Below are positions 24,602 through 33,670 of a DNA stretch of 64,000 nucleotides, one piece after another (positions within the stretch are counted from its first letter, which is position 1; every line of letters starts with the position of its first letter). Below the pieces are notes generated by a model that saw only the letters and a program-made list of their open reading frames with translations, searched no databases and had not been told where the DNA came from. The stretch spans positions 28,314-92,313 of the forward strand of contig NZ_BAAACZ010000017.1 of NCBI RefSeq assembly GCF_039521975.1, in the 5' to 3' direction. This DNA comes from Alkalibacillus silvisoli (lineage in GTDB: Bacteria; Bacillota; Bacilli; Bacillales; Alkalibacillaceae). Position numbers and translations under genes: made by a program.

Positions 24602-24860
24602 TTTGAATCCACTCCTTTTCGTGTATTTGTTTGTCCCATTCCCATTAGAAAAGCAAGATAAACAATGATTTAGAGAAACTTTGCTAACTTATAAAACAGT
24701 TTTATAGCATAATCGAAAAATGTAGTTTATAATAAAGTTGTTTATTTATAAACATTGAATTGTTCAACTGTTGGGCAAATTAATTTTGAAATTAAGCCAT
24801 TCATTTGAATGATCTAAGTAGGAGTTTAATGTATTCAGTCATTATATCTGAATACTGATT

Positions 24861-25031
24861 CTTCGGGGCAGGGTGAAACTCCCGACCGGCGGTGTTGAAT
24901 CGAGTTTGATTCTTAGTCCGTGACCCGTATTCGTTACGGTGGATCCAGTGGGAATCTGGGGCCGACAGTTATAGTCTGGATGGGAGAAGGATCAGATCGT
25001 TAATCCGGTGAAACTAAAGGGGGTTAACGAT
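24861..25031 (+). promoter_or_regulatory. FMN riboswitch (RFN element) with ribosome-site-sequestering stem
   Basis: Conserved RFN blocks are visible: CTTCGGGGCAGGGTGAAA, CCCGACCGGCGG, AGTCCGTGACCC, GGTGGATCCAGTG and GCCGACAGT, ending in GGATGGGAGAAGGAT near 24992. The aptamer spans about 24861-24992. The expression platform is a hairpin in which ATCGTTAA (24996-25003) pairs with TTAACGAT (25024-25031). That helix covers the AAAGGGGG ribosome site and the first base of the ribD start codon, which points to translational control. No terminator is seen. The 260 bases upstream of the aptamer hold only AT-rich sequence. Confidence 0.95.
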
Positions 25032-26134
25032 TGAAAGACGAATCATTTTATATGCAACACGCAATTGATTTAGCGAGATTAACTATTGGACAAACGAGTC
25101 CTAATCCTTCTGTTGGAGCAGTCATCGTAAAAGATGGGGTTGTGATTGGTACTGGAACCCACTTCAAACCTTCTAAGCCACATGCTGAGGTTTATGCTCT
25201 AGAGCAAGCACAAGAGTTGGCTAAAGGTGCGACGATGTTTGTCACATTAGAGCCATGTGCTCACTACGGTAAGACACCGCCATGTGCTAAAGCCATTATT
25301 GATTATGGAGTTAAGAAGGTTTATGTCGCAACCCTAGACCCAAACCCAAAAGTGGCAGGTAAAGGTGTTCAATGGTTAAGAGATGAAGGTATAGAAGTAG
25401 AAGTTGGCTTGTTTGAAGAACAGGCACAACAAATTAATCAAAAATTCTTCCACTTTATGAAGGATAAAAAGCCATTTGTGACACTTAAAACTGGAGTTTC
25501 GATGGACGGTAAAACGACAGCGAACAGTGGTGATAGCAAGTGGATTACGAGTGAAGAATCAAGACATGATGTCCATATAAATCGTCATCTTCATGATGCG
25601 ATTTTAGTTGGAAGTAAGACCGTTTTACGAGATGATCCTCAATTAACCACCCGTTTGCCCCACGGAGGTTTAAACCCTACACGTATCGTTCTGGATACGA
25701 ACTTATCGATTCCTTTAAATGCTAATTTATTAACAGATGATCAAGCGAAAACGATTATAGTATGTGCCCAATCAGCAAGTGATCAAAAAAAGCAATCAAT
25801 CCAAGCAATTCCGCACGCTGAGGTTTGGTGTATCAATCAAGATCAGATTGATTTAAATTGGCTATTAAAAATGATGGTAGAACGAAAAATAATGAGTGTT
25901 TATGTAGAAGGTGGCTCAACTATTCATTCACAATTTATCCAAAAGAAGTTATTTAATGAAATCCATTTATATATGGCTCCAAAACTAATTGGTGGTGAGT
26001 TTAGTAAAGCATTTTATAACCAATTAGGTTTTGAAGAAGTTGAAGATTCTGTTCGAGTAGAATTTTCAACTGTCGAAATGATCGGGCCAGATATTAAAAT
26101 TACAGCAAAACCTCAAGTGAAGGAGGTCACTTAA
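25031..26134 (+). CDS. ribD: Riboflavin biosynthesis deaminase/reductase RibD
   Basis: A 367-residue bifunctional enzyme. The N-terminal cytidine-deaminase-like domain (about residues 1-145) has zinc motifs HAEVYALEQA and PCAHYGKTPPC. The C-terminal reductase domain begins near KPFVTLKTGVSMDGKT and contains YVEGGSTIHS. It performs the second and third steps of riboflavin synthesis from GTP. It starts with TTG seven bases after AAAGGGGG, inside the riboswitch-controlled stem, and its stop codon overlaps the ribE start. Confidence 0.95.
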   Translation: MKDESFYMQHAIDLARLTIGQTSPNPSVGAVIVKDGVVIGTGTHFKPSKPHAEVYALEQAQELAKGATMFVTLEPCAHYGKTPPCAKAIIDYGVKKVYVATLDPNPKVAGKGVQWLRDEGIEVEVGLFEEQAQQINQKFFHFMKDKKPFVTLKTGVSMDGKTTANSGDSKWITSEESRHDVHINRHLHDAILVGSKTVLRDDPQLTTRLPHGGLNPTRIVLDTNLSIPLNANLLTDDQAKTIIVCAQSASDQKKQSIQAIPHAEVWCINQDQIDLNWLLKMMVERKIMSVYVEGGSTIHSQFIQKKLFNEIHLYMAPKLIGGEFSKAFYNQLGFEEVEDSVRVEFSTVEMIGPDIKITAKPQVKEVT

Positions 26135-26787
26135 TGTTTACTGGGATAGTTGAAGAAGTAGGTACTATTAAAAGTATTACACAAGGTTCTGAATCTTTGC
26201 AGTTAACAATTGATGTAAAAAAGATTACTGAAGATGTCCGGCTAGGCGATAGTATTTCTGTGAATGGCGTTTGTTTAACTGTCACAGACTTCACAGACAC
26301 AGCATTTAATACAGATGTTATGCCAGAGACGTTCCACCATACAGCGTTAAAAAGTTTAACAGTTGGTTCAAAGGTTAATTTAGAACGTGCGATGCCAGCA
26401 GATGGTCGTTTTGGTGGTCATTTTGTATCTGGGCATGTAGACGGATTGGGTAAAATTGTTAATCGTGAAAAGAAAGATAATGCTGAGTATTTTTACATTG
26501 AAGTCGATTCAGAACTTGCTAAATATATGATGTTAAAAGGCTCAGTTAGTGTAGAAGGTACTTCATTAACAATATTTGGATTAGAAGACAACACTTTTAC
26601 GATTTCTTTAATTCCACATACACAAGATGAGACGATCCTAACGACTAAATATACAGGTGATCTCGTTAATATTGAGTGTGATATGTTATTAAAATATGTT
26701 TTCCAATTAATAAACCCTGAAAAAGAGGAGAAAAAGCAAGGGGTATCACTGGAAGCATTGCGTGAAGCAGGCTTTCTTAATCAGTAG
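26134..26787 (+). CDS. ribE: Riboflavin synthase alpha chain RibE
   Basis: A 217-residue enzyme with the usual duplicated lumazine-binding barrels, each starting with an MFTGIVEE- or FGGHFVSGHVDG-type motif. It dismutates two 6,7-dimethyl-8-ribityllumazine molecules to riboflavin. GGAGG lies just before the ATG, which shares a base with the ribD stop codon, indicating coupled translation. Confidence 0.95.
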   Translation: MFTGIVEEVGTIKSITQGSESLQLTIDVKKITEDVRLGDSISVNGVCLTVTDFTDTAFNTDVMPETFHHTALKSLTVGSKVNLERAMPADGRFGGHFVSGHVDGLGKIVNREKKDNAEYFYIEVDSELAKYMMLKGSVSVEGTSLTIFGLEDNTFTISLIPHTQDETILTTKYTGDLVNIECDMLLKYVFQLINPEKEEKKQGVSLEALREAGFLNQ

Positions 26788-26798
26788 GAGGGGCGTTA

Positions 26799-27986
26799 AT
26801 GTTTGATTCTATTAAAGATGCTATAGAAGATTTAAAGCAGGGGAAAGTGGTCATTGTTGTTGATGATGAAAATAGAGAAAATGAAGGTGACTTTGTAGCA
26901 TTAGCTGAACATACAACACCAGAAGTCGTTAACTTTATGGTCAAAGAAGGCCGCGGTTTATTGTGTGCGCCAATTACACAGGAAAAGGCTAATCAATTAC
27001 AATTAGAGCTAATGGCTGATGTAAACACAGACAGTCACGGCACGGCATTTACTGTTAGCATTGATCATGTTGAAACAACAACAGGAATAAGTGCAGCTGA
27101 GCGTTCTAAGTCGATTATGCGTTTAGCTGAAGATGATGGGGTACCAACTGAATTTAAAAGGCCAGGTCACATATTCCCACTAATTGCAAAAGAAGGTGGC
27201 GTTCTGCGTCGTGCTGGTCATACAGAAGCGTCAGTTGATTTAGCAGTCTTAGCAGGAGGTAAACCAGCTGGTACTATATGTGAAATCATGAATGAAGACG
27301 GCAGTATGGCAAGGGTGCCTGAGTTGCGTCAAATTGCTGATGAACATGATTTGAAACTAATTACCATTGAAGATTTGATTAAATATCGCCGTATGCATGA
27401 AAAACTGGTTGAGCGCGCTGTTGAAATCAATCTTCCAACTTCTTATGGTGATTTTAAAGCCATTGCCTATACAAATGTTATAGATGGTAGAGAGCATGTT
27501 GCGTTAGTCAAAGGAGAGATCACACCGGCTGAACCTACTCTTGTTCGTGTGCATAGTGAATGTTTAACAGGAGATGTGTTTGGTTCGAATCGTTGTGATT
27601 GTGGTCCACAGTTAGATGCTGCTTTATCACAAATTGAAGAAGCTGGTAAAGGTGTTTTGTTATATATGCGCCAAGAAGGTCGTGGAATTGGCCTGTTAAA
27701 TAAACTAAAAGCATATAAGCTTCAAGAAGAAGGTTATGACACAGTTGAAGCAAACGAGAAATTAGGCTATCCGGCTGACTTGAGAGACTATGGGATTGGA
27801 GCTCAAATTTTAGAAGACTTAGGTGTTCGTAAAATGAGCTTATTAACAAACAATCCACGTAAAATAAAAGGACTTTACGGTTATGACTTAGAGATTGTCG
27901 AACGCGTTGGCTTAAAGATGGAAGCAAACAAAGATAACGAAAAATATTTAGAAACTAAACGCGATAAATTAGGACACTTATTTTAA
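26799..27986 (+). CDS. ribBA: Bifunctional DHBP synthase / GTP cyclohydrolase II RibBA
   Basis: A 395-residue fusion enzyme. Residues about 1-200 are 3,4-dihydroxy-2-butanone-4-phosphate synthase (DDENRENEGDFV, RAGHTEASVDL). Residues about 205-395 are GTP cyclohydrolase II with the zinc ligands in SECLTGDVFGSNRCDCG and the RQEGRGIGL motif. It makes both precursors of the pathway. It follows ribE by 11 bases with GGAGGGG as ribosome site. Confidence 0.95.
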   Translation: MFDSIKDAIEDLKQGKVVIVVDDENRENEGDFVALAEHTTPEVVNFMVKEGRGLLCAPITQEKANQLQLELMADVNTDSHGTAFTVSIDHVETTTGISAAERSKSIMRLAEDDGVPTEFKRPGHIFPLIAKEGGVLRRAGHTEASVDLAVLAGGKPAGTICEIMNEDGSMARVPELRQIADEHDLKLITIEDLIKYRRMHEKLVERAVEINLPTSYGDFKAIAYTNVIDGREHVALVKGEITPAEPTLVRVHSECLTGDVFGSNRCDCGPQLDAALSQIEEAGKGVLLYMRQEGRGIGLLNKLKAYKLQEEGYDTVEANEKLGYPADLRDYGIGAQILEDLGVRKMSLLTNNPRKIKGLYGYDLEIVERVGLKMEANKDNEKYLETKRDKLGHLF

Positions 27987-28001
27987 ACAGGAGGATTACT
28001 C

Positions 28002-28469
28002 ATGAAAACATATGAAGCAAGCTTAGTGGCACAAGATTTAAAAATTGGCATTGTTGTAGGGCGTTTTAATGCATTTATTACGGAAAAATTACTAGATGGT
28101 GCAATAGATGGTTTAAAGCGTCACGGTTTAACTGAGGACAACATTGAGGTTTCCTGGGTACCAGGTGCTTACGAAATTCCGTTAGCAACTAAGAAAATGA
28201 TTGAATATGGCGATTATGATGCTGTCATCACCCTAGGTACGATTATCCGTGGGGCAACACCACACTTCGATTATGTAAGTGGTGAAGTAGCAAAAGGAAC
28301 TTCATCAGTAAGTCTTGAAACAGGTGTACCTGTCATTTTCGGAGTTCTAACAACAGATACAATAGAACAAGCAGTAGAGCGTGCTGGTACTAAAGCAGGC
28401 AATAAAGGTTATGAAGCAGCTGTAAGCGCAATTGAAATGGCAAATTTATTGACAGAGTTTAAGAAGTAG
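28002..28469 (+). CDS. ribH: 6,7-dimethyl-8-ribityllumazine synthase RibH
   Basis: A 155-residue enzyme of the lumazine synthase family. Diagnostic segments are VGRFNAFIT, WVPGAYEIPL, TLGTIIRGATPHFDYV and FGVLTTDTIEQA. It condenses the RibD and RibB products and usually forms an icosahedral capsid around RibE. It is the last gene of the riboswitch-controlled rib operon. CAGGAGG precedes the ATG. Confidence 0.95.
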   Translation: MKTYEASLVAQDLKIGIVVGRFNAFITEKLLDGAIDGLKRHGLTEDNIEVSWVPGAYEIPLATKKMIEYGDYDAVITLGTIIRGATPHFDYVSGEVAKGTSSVSLETGVPVIFGVLTTDTIEQAVERAGTKAGNKGYEAAVSAIEMANLLTEFKK

Positions 28470-28560
28470 ATTGTCATAAAGATGAAACATTAATTTATGA
28501 ATGTTACACGGAGTTCTGATACAATGGCATTAATAGTGATTAGAAGTAGGTGTATGCATT

Positions 28561-28767
28561 ATGATGGATTTTCTTTATTTTCCAGAGGATAAAACATTAT
28601 ATATCCCAGCAATTCTAACATTAATTATATTTATGATTGGTGCTTATATGTTTTATAGATGGATTATTAAAGTTTCTAGTAAAGAGGAACAATCTTTTAA
28701 TGAGAGGTTTTCTAACGAAGGCCAAAACGATCAGCATAATCAAGAAATCAATTCAAAAGAACATTAA
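28561..28767 (+). CDS. Small single-pass membrane protein, unknown function
   Basis: A 68-residue protein with one membrane helix (about residues 13-35) and a polar acidic tail ending NQEINSKEH. I do not recognise a family. GTAGGTG precedes ATG 28561 and a clear terminator follows, which supports it as a real gene. Separation from ribH by 91 bases suggests it is not part of the rib operon proper, though read-through is possible. Confidence 0.6.
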   Translation: MMDFLYFPEDKTLYIPAILTLIIFMIGAYMFYRWIIKVSSKEEQSFNERFSNEGQNDQHNQEINSKEH

Positions 28768-28780
28768 ATTATAACATTTA

Positions 28781-28814
28781 AAAAGAGGTGACCCCAAGAG
28801 ATCGCCTCTTTTTT
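28781..28814 (+). terminator. Terminator after the small membrane protein gene
   Basis: AAAAGAGGTGA and TCGCCTCTTTT pair, followed by a T run. Confidence 0.85.
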
Positions 28815-28934
28815 CATAATAGTAAGTTGTAAAGAAAGGTAATCAGAATATTAAAAACTAATTAGATAAATAATTACATAGTTAAAGTTTAAATCCATTT
28901 TATTCTACCCATAATAAAATTAGAGGTGATAAGA

Positions 28935-29507
28935 ATGAAATGGTTTTATTTGTTAGGATTGGTCTTTCTCCTATCAGCTTGTCAGGAAGAAGCCCAAGTT
29001 ACAACGGCAGATATTATTAATACGGATTATGATGTTATTGGTGAAGTAACTTTAACTGAAGATGCTGAAGGGGTAGAAGTAGAGGTAGAAGTTGTCGGTT
29101 TAACACCGGGATTCCACGGTATACATATTCATGAAAACCCTGAATGTGTTGGTCCTACTTTTGAAACAGCTGGTGGTCATTGGTCAATTGATGAAGAAGC
29201 AGAGCACGGGTTGATGCATCCAGATGGCCCTCATATTGGTGATATGCCGAACATTCTAGTTGAAGATGATGGTTCTGCTACCTTTGATTATGTTCTAGAA
29301 GAAGCAACTTTATTAGATGGTAGAGGATCTTTCTTTAATGAAGATGGTGGGAAGTCTTTAATTATTCATGAAGATGAAGATGATGGCATTAGCCAACCAG
29401 CAGGTGATGCCGGCGATCGTGTAGCGTGTGCTGAATTAACGCAAGAAGACGATGCTGAGGAAACAGATAACCCTGCTGAAGGTGAGGAAGAAGAGGAGGA
29501 AGAATAA
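28935..29507 (+). CDS. Cu/Zn superoxide dismutase-like lipoprotein
   Basis: A 190-residue exported lipoprotein with the lipobox LLSAC (Cys16). The SOD domain retains the metal-binding order: GIHIHE, then GGHWS, then HPDGPHIGDMPN with an aspartate, and a late SLIIHEDEDDG. A disulfide is likely between the cysteines of NPECVGP and VACAEL. This supports a bacterial SodC/YojM-type enzyme on the outer face of the membrane. YojM-type proteins can lack copper ligands, so activity needs testing. The last 25 residues are strongly acidic (ending EEEEEEE). The frame opens at 28926, but ATG 28935 fits AGAGGTGA and the signal sequence. Confidence 0.82.
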   Translation: MKWFYLLGLVFLLSACQEEAQVTTADIINTDYDVIGEVTLTEDAEGVEVEVEVVGLTPGFHGIHIHENPECVGPTFETAGGHWSIDEEAEHGLMHPDGPHIGDMPNILVEDDGSATFDYVLEEATLLDGRGSFFNEDGGKSLIIHEDEDDGISQPAGDAGDRVACAELTQEDDAEETDNPAEGEEEEEEE

Positions 29508-29542
29508 TAATAATCAATTAAGACCGAATAAATTGTAGTCAC

Positions 29543-29588
29543 AACAGTCTATCGATTCAAGTTCAAACTTGATTTAATAGGCTGTTTT
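29543..29588 (+). terminator. Terminator after the SOD-like gene
   Basis: AACAGTCTAT and ATAGGCTGTT pair around an inner TCAAGTT / AACTTGA stem, ending in T residues. Confidence 0.75.
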
Positions 29589-29657
29589 GTTATTTTAAAC
29601 TCTGGATAGGTATGTTAGACTGTTTAGCAAGTAATTCTAAGGGAGATCCTAAATTAA

Positions 29658-30245
29658 ATGTATAAAACAGTATTATTTATAATTGTTGCTTTACTCACTT
29701 TAAGTGCTTGTAATAATGATAATACAATTACTTCGACTGATTTATCCGAATTAGAAAACACGATCTTAACTGTAACTTCAGAGCGTTCTAGTGTGCATGA
29801 GTTTAATATTAATGATGATTATGAAAGAGTAGAAGTATGGGTGGAGAAGTATGTTGAAGGAGAGTTAGTATCGGGCGATTCTGGAGGAATGAGAGCGGGT
29901 GTTCAAGATGATGGGTATATTATATTTGGAACAGAAATAGACACGGATTCAAAAGAGTTTTCATACGACCTTGGTGTAAGTAGCGGTGGTTCAATTGTTT
30001 CAACTAAAGGGAATGATCTTATTTCAGAAGAACAACAGACACAAGCGAGTTCTTGGGCTAGTAAATCATCAGAAGAGATACCAATTGATCATGAGCATGA
30101 ATTGGCTTTAGCTATTGCAACTTTTACCTTTTCCCCTGATGAAAACATGGGAATGCCTGCTGACATACTTTCAAACTTTGATGAACATAAGGATCAATTT
30201 GATGTAGCGTATGTACTTAAGCTCGAGTTTTTAAGTGAAGAGTAA
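29658..30245 (+). CDS. Lipoprotein of unknown function
   Basis: A 195-residue exported lipoprotein; lipobox LSAC gives acylated Cys18. The mature part is acidic and beta-rich (VEVWVEKYVEGELVSGDSGG) with no catalytic motif I recognise. It is monocistronic with a terminator on each side. It may be a genus-level protein. GGGAGATC lies upstream at moderate spacing. Confidence 0.7.
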   Translation: MYKTVLFIIVALLTLSACNNDNTITSTDLSELENTILTVTSERSSVHEFNINDDYERVEVWVEKYVEGELVSGDSGGMRAGVQDDGYIIFGTEIDTDSKEFSYDLGVSSGGSIVSTKGNDLISEEQQTQASSWASKSSEEIPIDHEHELALAIATFTFSPDENMGMPADILSNFDEHKDQFDVAYVLKLEFLSEE

Positions 30246-30250
30246 TTATA

Positions 30251-30284
30251 AACCCGCTTGGTTCTAAGGTTTCCAAGCGGGTTT
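30251..30284. terminator. Bidirectional terminator between the lipoprotein gene and patB
   Basis: AACCCGCTTGG and CCAAGCGGGTT form a perfect 11-bp stem. Confidence 0.87.
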
Positions 30285-30287
30285 AAG

Positions 30288-31457
30288 TTATTTCCTAGAA
30301 AATGATGCAACTAGTCTTTTTACTGCTTCTTCAACTGTTTCAGTGGGTGCAGCGATATTGATGCGCATAAATTGCTCACCTTGTACTTGACCAAATGTAA
30401 TCCCGTCATTTAAACCGACTTTAGCTTCTTCTTTAAGAATTTTGTCAATTTCTTTGTGGGAGTAGCCTGTTTTAGTGAAATCTAACCATACTAAGTAAGT
30501 GCCTTCAGGTTGAATTGGTTTTATTTCAGTGTTATTTAATAATTCACTTTCTAAGTGTTCATAATTTAATTCTAATAAGCTGATTAATTGTTGTAACCAT
30601 TCATCTCCATATTGATATGTTGCTTCCATTGCAACGTAGGCAAATGTATTTAATAAGCCGAAGCCTTGATTGCTTAACTGTTTTTCTAGTCTTTTCTTTT
30701 TTTCTTTATTTGGACTAATGACAAAGGACCCTTGTAAGCCAGCTACATTAAATGTTTTTGAAGGTGCCATTAATGTAAAGGTTAACTCCTTAATATCTTG
30801 ATTCAAGCTTGCAATAGGAATATGTTTATGGTTACTAAAAATAATATCTGAGTGAATTTCATCTGAAAATAAATATACTTCATATTTGACACACAATTGA
30901 GCTAGCTTTTGTAGTTCATCTTCTGTCTACACACGTCCTACAGGATTATGAGGGCTACAGAGGATGAATGCTTTTGCCCCATTTTTAAACTGTTCTTCTA
31001 ATTGCGCAAAGTTGATCTTATATTGTCCACCTTCATAAAGAAGTGGGTTTTTAATTAATTCTCGCTTATGATTCTGGATAACAGAAAAGAATGGAGGGTA
31101 TACAGGTGGCTGTATAACAATTTGATCCCCTTCATCTGTAAAGGCCTGAACTAATGCATGTAAAGCAGGGATTACCCCAGGGCTAAAAGTAATTTGATCT
31201 GGGTCAATAGAATAATTGTGTCGACGTTTAACCCAATTTTGTATGATTGAAAGTAATTGATTGTCGTGAGTCGTATAACCATAAAGGTTATGTTCTGCAC
31301 GTTTTATTATAGCTTCCTGCAATTCTTTAGGAGCGGGTAGGTCCATATCGGCAACCCACATTGGTAAAATATCTTCTCGACCAAATAATTTCTCCCTAAA
31401 GTCATACTTAGCTGAACGTGTATTTTCACGATTGATCGTCTCTTTAAGTAAGTTCAT
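30288..31457 (-). pseudogene. patB: PatB/MalY-type aminotransferase (cystathionine beta-lyase) interrupted by one in-frame stop
   Basis: A 390-codon frame, normal PatB length, is uninterrupted except for TAG at codon 177 (30927-30929). The first part ends in LCSPHNPVGRV and the second resumes TEDELQKLA, where family members usually have a tryptophan; TGG to TAG is a single change. The PLP lysine is downstream in APSKTFNVAGLQ, so neither half alone could work. PatB is a C-S lyase acting on cystathionine and cysteine conjugates. The reading frame is otherwise clean, so the break is either very recent, a sequencing error or suppressed. The leader carries an unusual RNA structure. Confidence 0.85.
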
Positions 31458-31460
31458 ATC

Positions 31461-31543
31461 TATTCCCCCTTGAAATTAATCGTACACTTAAATAAGCATA
31501 AAAAAAAGGGCAAAGTGAAAAGCACTTTGCCAAAGGGGGAATA
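31461..31543 (-). promoter_or_regulatory. patB leader: ribosome-site-sequestering helix enclosing a terminator
   Basis: On the minus strand TATTCCCCCTT (31533-31543) is an exact 11-base complement of the patB ribosome-site region AAGGGGGAATA (31461-31471). Between them lies a terminator (31500-31531): GGCAAAGTG, loop CTTTT, CACTTTGCC and a T run. Both would keep patB off. No known riboswitch aptamer is seen upstream. Confidence 0.6.
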
Positions 31544-31745
31544 CGAGAAAGTATTACACTAATAGTTATAACCGATTTACAAAATTATAAACATGTTTTT
31601 TAAAAATATTTTTATTTTTTATGGTCAAAATGTAGGGTGTATAAGTTTTGATGGTCATTTATGTGACAAAGTAGTTTTTGAATAAAGAAAATCAGTATGT
31701 TAAAATACGTAACGGTATATAGACTAGAATTGGGAGTTGTATAAT

Positions 31746-32141
31746 ATGAGTAACGTAATTGAAGAAGGACAAGTTGTTGATGGAAAAGTAACTGGAATCC
31801 AACCTTATGGAGCCTTTGTAGAAATTGGAGAAAACCAACAAGGGCTAGTTCATATTTCAGAAATCACTCATGGATTTGTTAAAGATATTAATAATCACTT
31901 GAGTGTTGGTGAAGAAGTAAAAGTAAAAGTGATTAATGTTGATGAAGGAAATGGAAAGTTTTCTCTGTCGATTCGTGCTACTGAAAAAAAGCCAAGTGTT
32001 CAGTCAAAGCCAAAATCGAAACCGCAACAAAAGCAAGCTATACAGCATAATAACGAAGATGATGGGTTTAATATTCTAAAAGACAAATTAGAAGAGTGGA
32101 TTGAACAATCAAAAGAGCGCGAACAAACTTATCGTAATTAA
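31746..32141 (+). CDS. yugI: S1-domain RNA-binding protein YugI (general stress protein 13)
   Basis: A 131-residue protein. Residues about 6-78 are an S1/OB RNA-binding domain (DGKVTGIQPYGAFVEI, GLVHISEI, VKVINVDEGNGKFSLS). A basic, flexible linker SKPKSKPQQKQ and a C-terminal acidic helix follow. This matches YugI/GSP13, a ribosome-associated stress protein in B. subtilis. The frame can start at 31737, but GGGAGTTG favours ATG 31746. It is divergent from patB, as in the B. subtilis yug region. Confidence 0.9.
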   Translation: MSNVIEEGQVVDGKVTGIQPYGAFVEIGENQQGLVHISEITHGFVKDINNHLSVGEEVKVKVINVDEGNGKFSLSIRATEKKPSVQSKPKSKPQQKQAIQHNNEDDGFNILKDKLEEWIEQSKEREQTYRN

Positions 32142-32173
32142 TTTTTCATTGATTGAAGTGGCCTTGGATCGGT

Positions 32174-32240
32174 AGTGACCCCCAAAAGCTAGATTTTTAC
32201 TCTAACTTTTGGGTGCAGCACCATCTTGAGGTCACTTTTA
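32174..32240 (+). terminator. Nested inverted-repeat structure after yugI
   Basis: AGTGACC (32174-32180) pairs with GGTCACT (32230-32236) and encloses CCCAAAAG / CTTTTGGG with a T-rich loop; a T run follows. It could be a terminator or a small MITE-like relic. The rest of the 318-base interval holds the next terminator and AT-rich DNA. Confidence 0.6.
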
Positions 32241-32272
32241 TTATGTTAGTGTGTTGATTTAATTGCTTAATC

Positions 32273-32308
32273 AAAAGGAGCTTCCATGAGATTGGAATCT
32301 CCTTTTTG
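32273..32308 (+). terminator. Second terminator downstream of yugI
   Basis: AAAAGGAG-TTCC and GGAA-CTCCTTTTT form a hairpin followed by T residues. Confidence 0.75.
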
Positions 32309-32459
32309 TTTTAATGGCTTCTTATATCCCTATTCAAATTCACGGACAATCCTTAACATGCTTGAAATAACATAGACTCTTTCGAATTATGTATTTCTTT
32401 TGCCAATTAAAAGTGATTAATTCATAATGATGGTAGAGGAAGGAAAAGGAGTGTTTAGT

Positions 32460-33623
32460 ATGGAGAATTTTAATTTTCATAACCCAACGAAATTAGTTTT
32501 TGGTAGAGGTCAATTAGAGCAATTGCCATCATTAATTCCAGAAGGTGTTAAACGTGTTTTAGTCATTTATGGTGGTGGAAGTATAAAGCGTAATGGAATT
32601 TTTACAAATGTCATGAAGAAATTAACTAGCAATGGTTATGAACCGTTTGAATTAGGTGGTGTAGAGCCAAATCCTCGTTTATCTACAGTTAATAAAGGTG
32701 CTGACTTATGTAAGGAAAACGGTATTGACTTCTTATTAGCTGTCGGTGGAGGGAGTGTAATTGATTGTGCTAAGACTGTTGCTTCTGCGGCTAAATATGA
32801 TGGTGATGCGTGGGACTTAGTGACAAAGAAAGTTCATCCTGAAGAAGCGTTACCATTAGGTACGGTGTTAACTTTAGCTGCTACAGGGTCTGAGATGAAT
32901 ACTGGTGCGGTCATTACGAATTGGGAAACAAATGAAAAGTATGGCTGGGGTTCACCACTCTCTTATCCGGTTTTCTCAATTTTAGATCCTGTCCATACAT
33001 ATTCAGTACCAGAAGATCAGACTGTGTACGGGATGGTTGATATGATGAGTCATATTTTAGAGCAGTATTTCCACACACCAACGAATTCTCCGGTTCAAGA
33101 TCGTATGGCTGAAGGGATTTTACGTTCGATTATTGAAACAGCTCCGAAATTAATGAATAATTTGGAATCGTATGAGCATCGTGAAACCATTATGTATGCT
33201 GGTACTATGGCGTTTAATGGTATTTTACAGATGGGATATCGCGGTGATTGGGCAACACACAATATTGAGCATGCTGTTTCAGCAATTTATGATATCCCTC
33301 ATGCAGGTGGGTTATCGATTATCTTCCCTAACTGGATGAAACATAATTTAAATGTTGATGTAACTCGATTTAAACAATTAGCAACGCGCGTATTTGGTGT
33401 TGAGCCTACAGGTAAATCTGATAAGGAAGTCGCTTTAGAAGGCATTGAGCGTTTGAGACAATTTTGGAGTGCTTTAGGTGCACCAACACGCTTAGCTGAC
33501 TATGATATTGATGATTCTAAACTTGAATTAATGGTTGATCGAGCAATGGCTCGTGGGCCGTTTGGTAACTTCACTAAGCTACATGAAGACGATGTTAGAA
33601 GTATTTTACAAATGTCATTATAA
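32460..33623 (+). CDS. yugJ: Iron-containing alcohol dehydrogenase YugJ
   Basis: A 387-residue group III (Fe-type) alcohol dehydrogenase similar to butanol dehydrogenases. The cofactor motif is LLAVGGGSVIDCAK near residue 95. The metal ligands lie in MVDMMSHILEQYF and in the HAGGLSIIFP and IEHAVSA regions. It reduces aldehydes with NAD(P)H. The frame starts at 32427, but AAAAGGAG and the family start MENFNFHNPTK favour ATG 32460. Monocistronic. Confidence 0.92.
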   Translation: MENFNFHNPTKLVFGRGQLEQLPSLIPEGVKRVLVIYGGGSIKRNGIFTNVMKKLTSNGYEPFELGGVEPNPRLSTVNKGADLCKENGIDFLLAVGGGSVIDCAKTVASAAKYDGDAWDLVTKKVHPEEALPLGTVLTLAATGSEMNTGAVITNWETNEKYGWGSPLSYPVFSILDPVHTYSVPEDQTVYGMVDMMSHILEQYFHTPTNSPVQDRMAEGILRSIIETAPKLMNNLESYEHRETIMYAGTMAFNGILQMGYRGDWATHNIEHAVSAIYDIPHAGGLSIIFPNWMKHNLNVDVTRFKQLATRVFGVEPTGKSDKEVALEGIERLRQFWSALGAPTRLADYDIDDSKLELMVDRAMARGPFGNFTKLHEDDVRSILQMSL

Positions 33624-33642
33624 TTAAGAAATACCCCCCAAC

Positions 33643-33670
33643 CTGTCTAGTTGTATCTAGGCAGTTTTTT
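33643..33670 (+). terminator. Terminator after yugJ
   Basis: CTGTCTAG and CTAGGCAG pair, followed by six T. Confidence 0.82.

Noticed and set aside
27535..27927. A 130-codon minus-strand frame inside ribBA
   Set aside because: It lies wholly opposite a conserved enzyme domain and is explained by the codon usage of ribBA.
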